The position numbers and the translations under genes are program-made. A DNA stretch of 21,346 nucleotides from Bacteroidia bacterium (GTDB lineage Bacteria > Bacteroidota > Bacteroidia > Bacteroidales > Azobacteroidaceae), in assembly GCA_025996865.1 (NCBI GenBank), contig BNTV01000088.1, positions 1-21,346 of the forward strand, given 5' to 3'. Shown here one piece after another: positions 21,145-21,346 of the stretch (position 1 is the stretch's first letter; every line of letters begins with the position of its first letter). The notes beneath the pieces were generated by a model, which was given only the letters and a program-made list of their open reading frames with translations, made no database searches and had not been told where the DNA came from.

Positions 21145-21346
21145 CCTGTCACATAATAAGCAAGCTTGTCTTTGGTGATCTTCGTTGTAAAGGTCGGATC
21201 GGCGCCGGTGCTTCTTATCAAATCGCTGCCAAAAAATGCATCTTCATATTTTTGGTACAGGTCGATAGTAGCGCTTGTTAGATCTACATTTACATCAATC
21301 GTAATTGAAGGCATGTAAAACCACTTGTTAGCTGTAAAAAGTTTTT
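21065..21346. repeat. 44-bp inverted repeats bounding a 194-bp inverted segment
   Basis: Left arm 21065-21108 and right arm 21303-21346 are inverted copies with two mismatches; the outer 33 bp are identical. The right arm ends exactly at the window edge, so its full length is unknown. Both arms read KLFTANKWFY in the coding direction that enters the segment. The segment holds the 3' half of the same gene family on the minus strand. Confidence 0.85.
21093..21346 (-). CDS. C-terminal part of the same secreted-protein family, in opposite orientation (partial)
   Basis: The minus strand is open from the right edge to a TAA at 21093. From the arm it reads KLFTANKWFYMPSITIDVNV and continues through DLYQKYEDAFFGSDLIRS, KLAYYVTGYDKTVFKN to SISIDGV. 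This is the natural continuation (KWFYMPS...) of the gene that begins at 20774 on the other strand. The stop codon is formed by the left arm; relatives usually go on for some 25 residues, so the end is probably truncated. It is either one half of a flipped gene or the end of a paralogue starting beyond the window. Confidence 0.6.
   Translation of the reverse strand, partial: KLFTANKWFYMPSITIDVNVDLTSATIDLYQKYEDAFFGSDLIRSTGADPTFTTKITKDKLAYYVTGYDKTVFKNVSISIDGV

Overview
The window looks like a chromosomal contig from a member of the Bacteroidales (Bacteroidota). The evidence is the promoters of the TAnnTTTG (-7) type about 19-20 bp downstream of a TTG/TTTG (-33), the general lack of Shine-Dalgarno sequences, a type IX secretion (T9SS) C-terminal sorting domain, a FimB/Mfa2 plus DUF3575 fimbrial locus, a hybrid TPR/AraC regulator, and a short Bacteroidota-type AMP nucleosidase. 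The left edge cuts a gene, and the right edge stops at the end of an inverted-repeat arm, so the window may be a whole contig.

Layout. 1-1465 (minus) is a GC-rich fimbrial/outer-membrane pair: a partial FimB/Mfa2 lipoprotein and a DUF3575 porin-like protein carrying three palindromic repeats inserted in frame. 1633-3342 (minus) is a TPR-transmembrane-AraC regulator broken by one amber codon. 3343-4080 is a degenerate zone of palindromic repeats and an AbiEi-antitoxin-like gene remnant. 4081-8961 (plus) is a probable operon: threonine synthase, a dicarboxylate/glutamate-type symporter, a HemC-CobA-HemD triple fusion and precorrin-2 dehydrogenase, which point to siroheme/tetrapyrrole synthesis. 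8999-11781 (minus) holds a Yip1-family membrane protein and a large T9SS-exported protein with an internal duplication. 12028-12123 (minus) is the small SRP RNA. 12245-15722 holds prmA, a membrane protein with a Cys/His tail (plus strand), holA and AMP nucleosidase. 15769-16230 (plus) is an HsdR-N-like nuclease-fold protein. 16297-19395 (minus) runs hisC-hisB, a small lipoprotein and a SPOR lipoprotein. 19512-20429 (minus) is a TolB-like beta-propeller protein. 20774-21346 is a frameshifted secreted-protein gene whose 3' half lies inverted between 44-bp inverted repeats.

Most genes are housekeeping. The unusual content is the density of small palindromic and tandem repeats. Some sit inside reading frames (DUF3575), some supply stop codons (heptamer arrays at the ends of prmA, the nuclease-fold gene and the SPOR gene), and some fill a degraded region. 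The points most worth checking are the inverted segment at the right end, the in-frame palindromes in the DUF3575 gene, and the HemC-CobA-HemD fusion, whose HemC part lacks the cofactor-binding domain. All assignments come from reading the sequence; no database search was possible.
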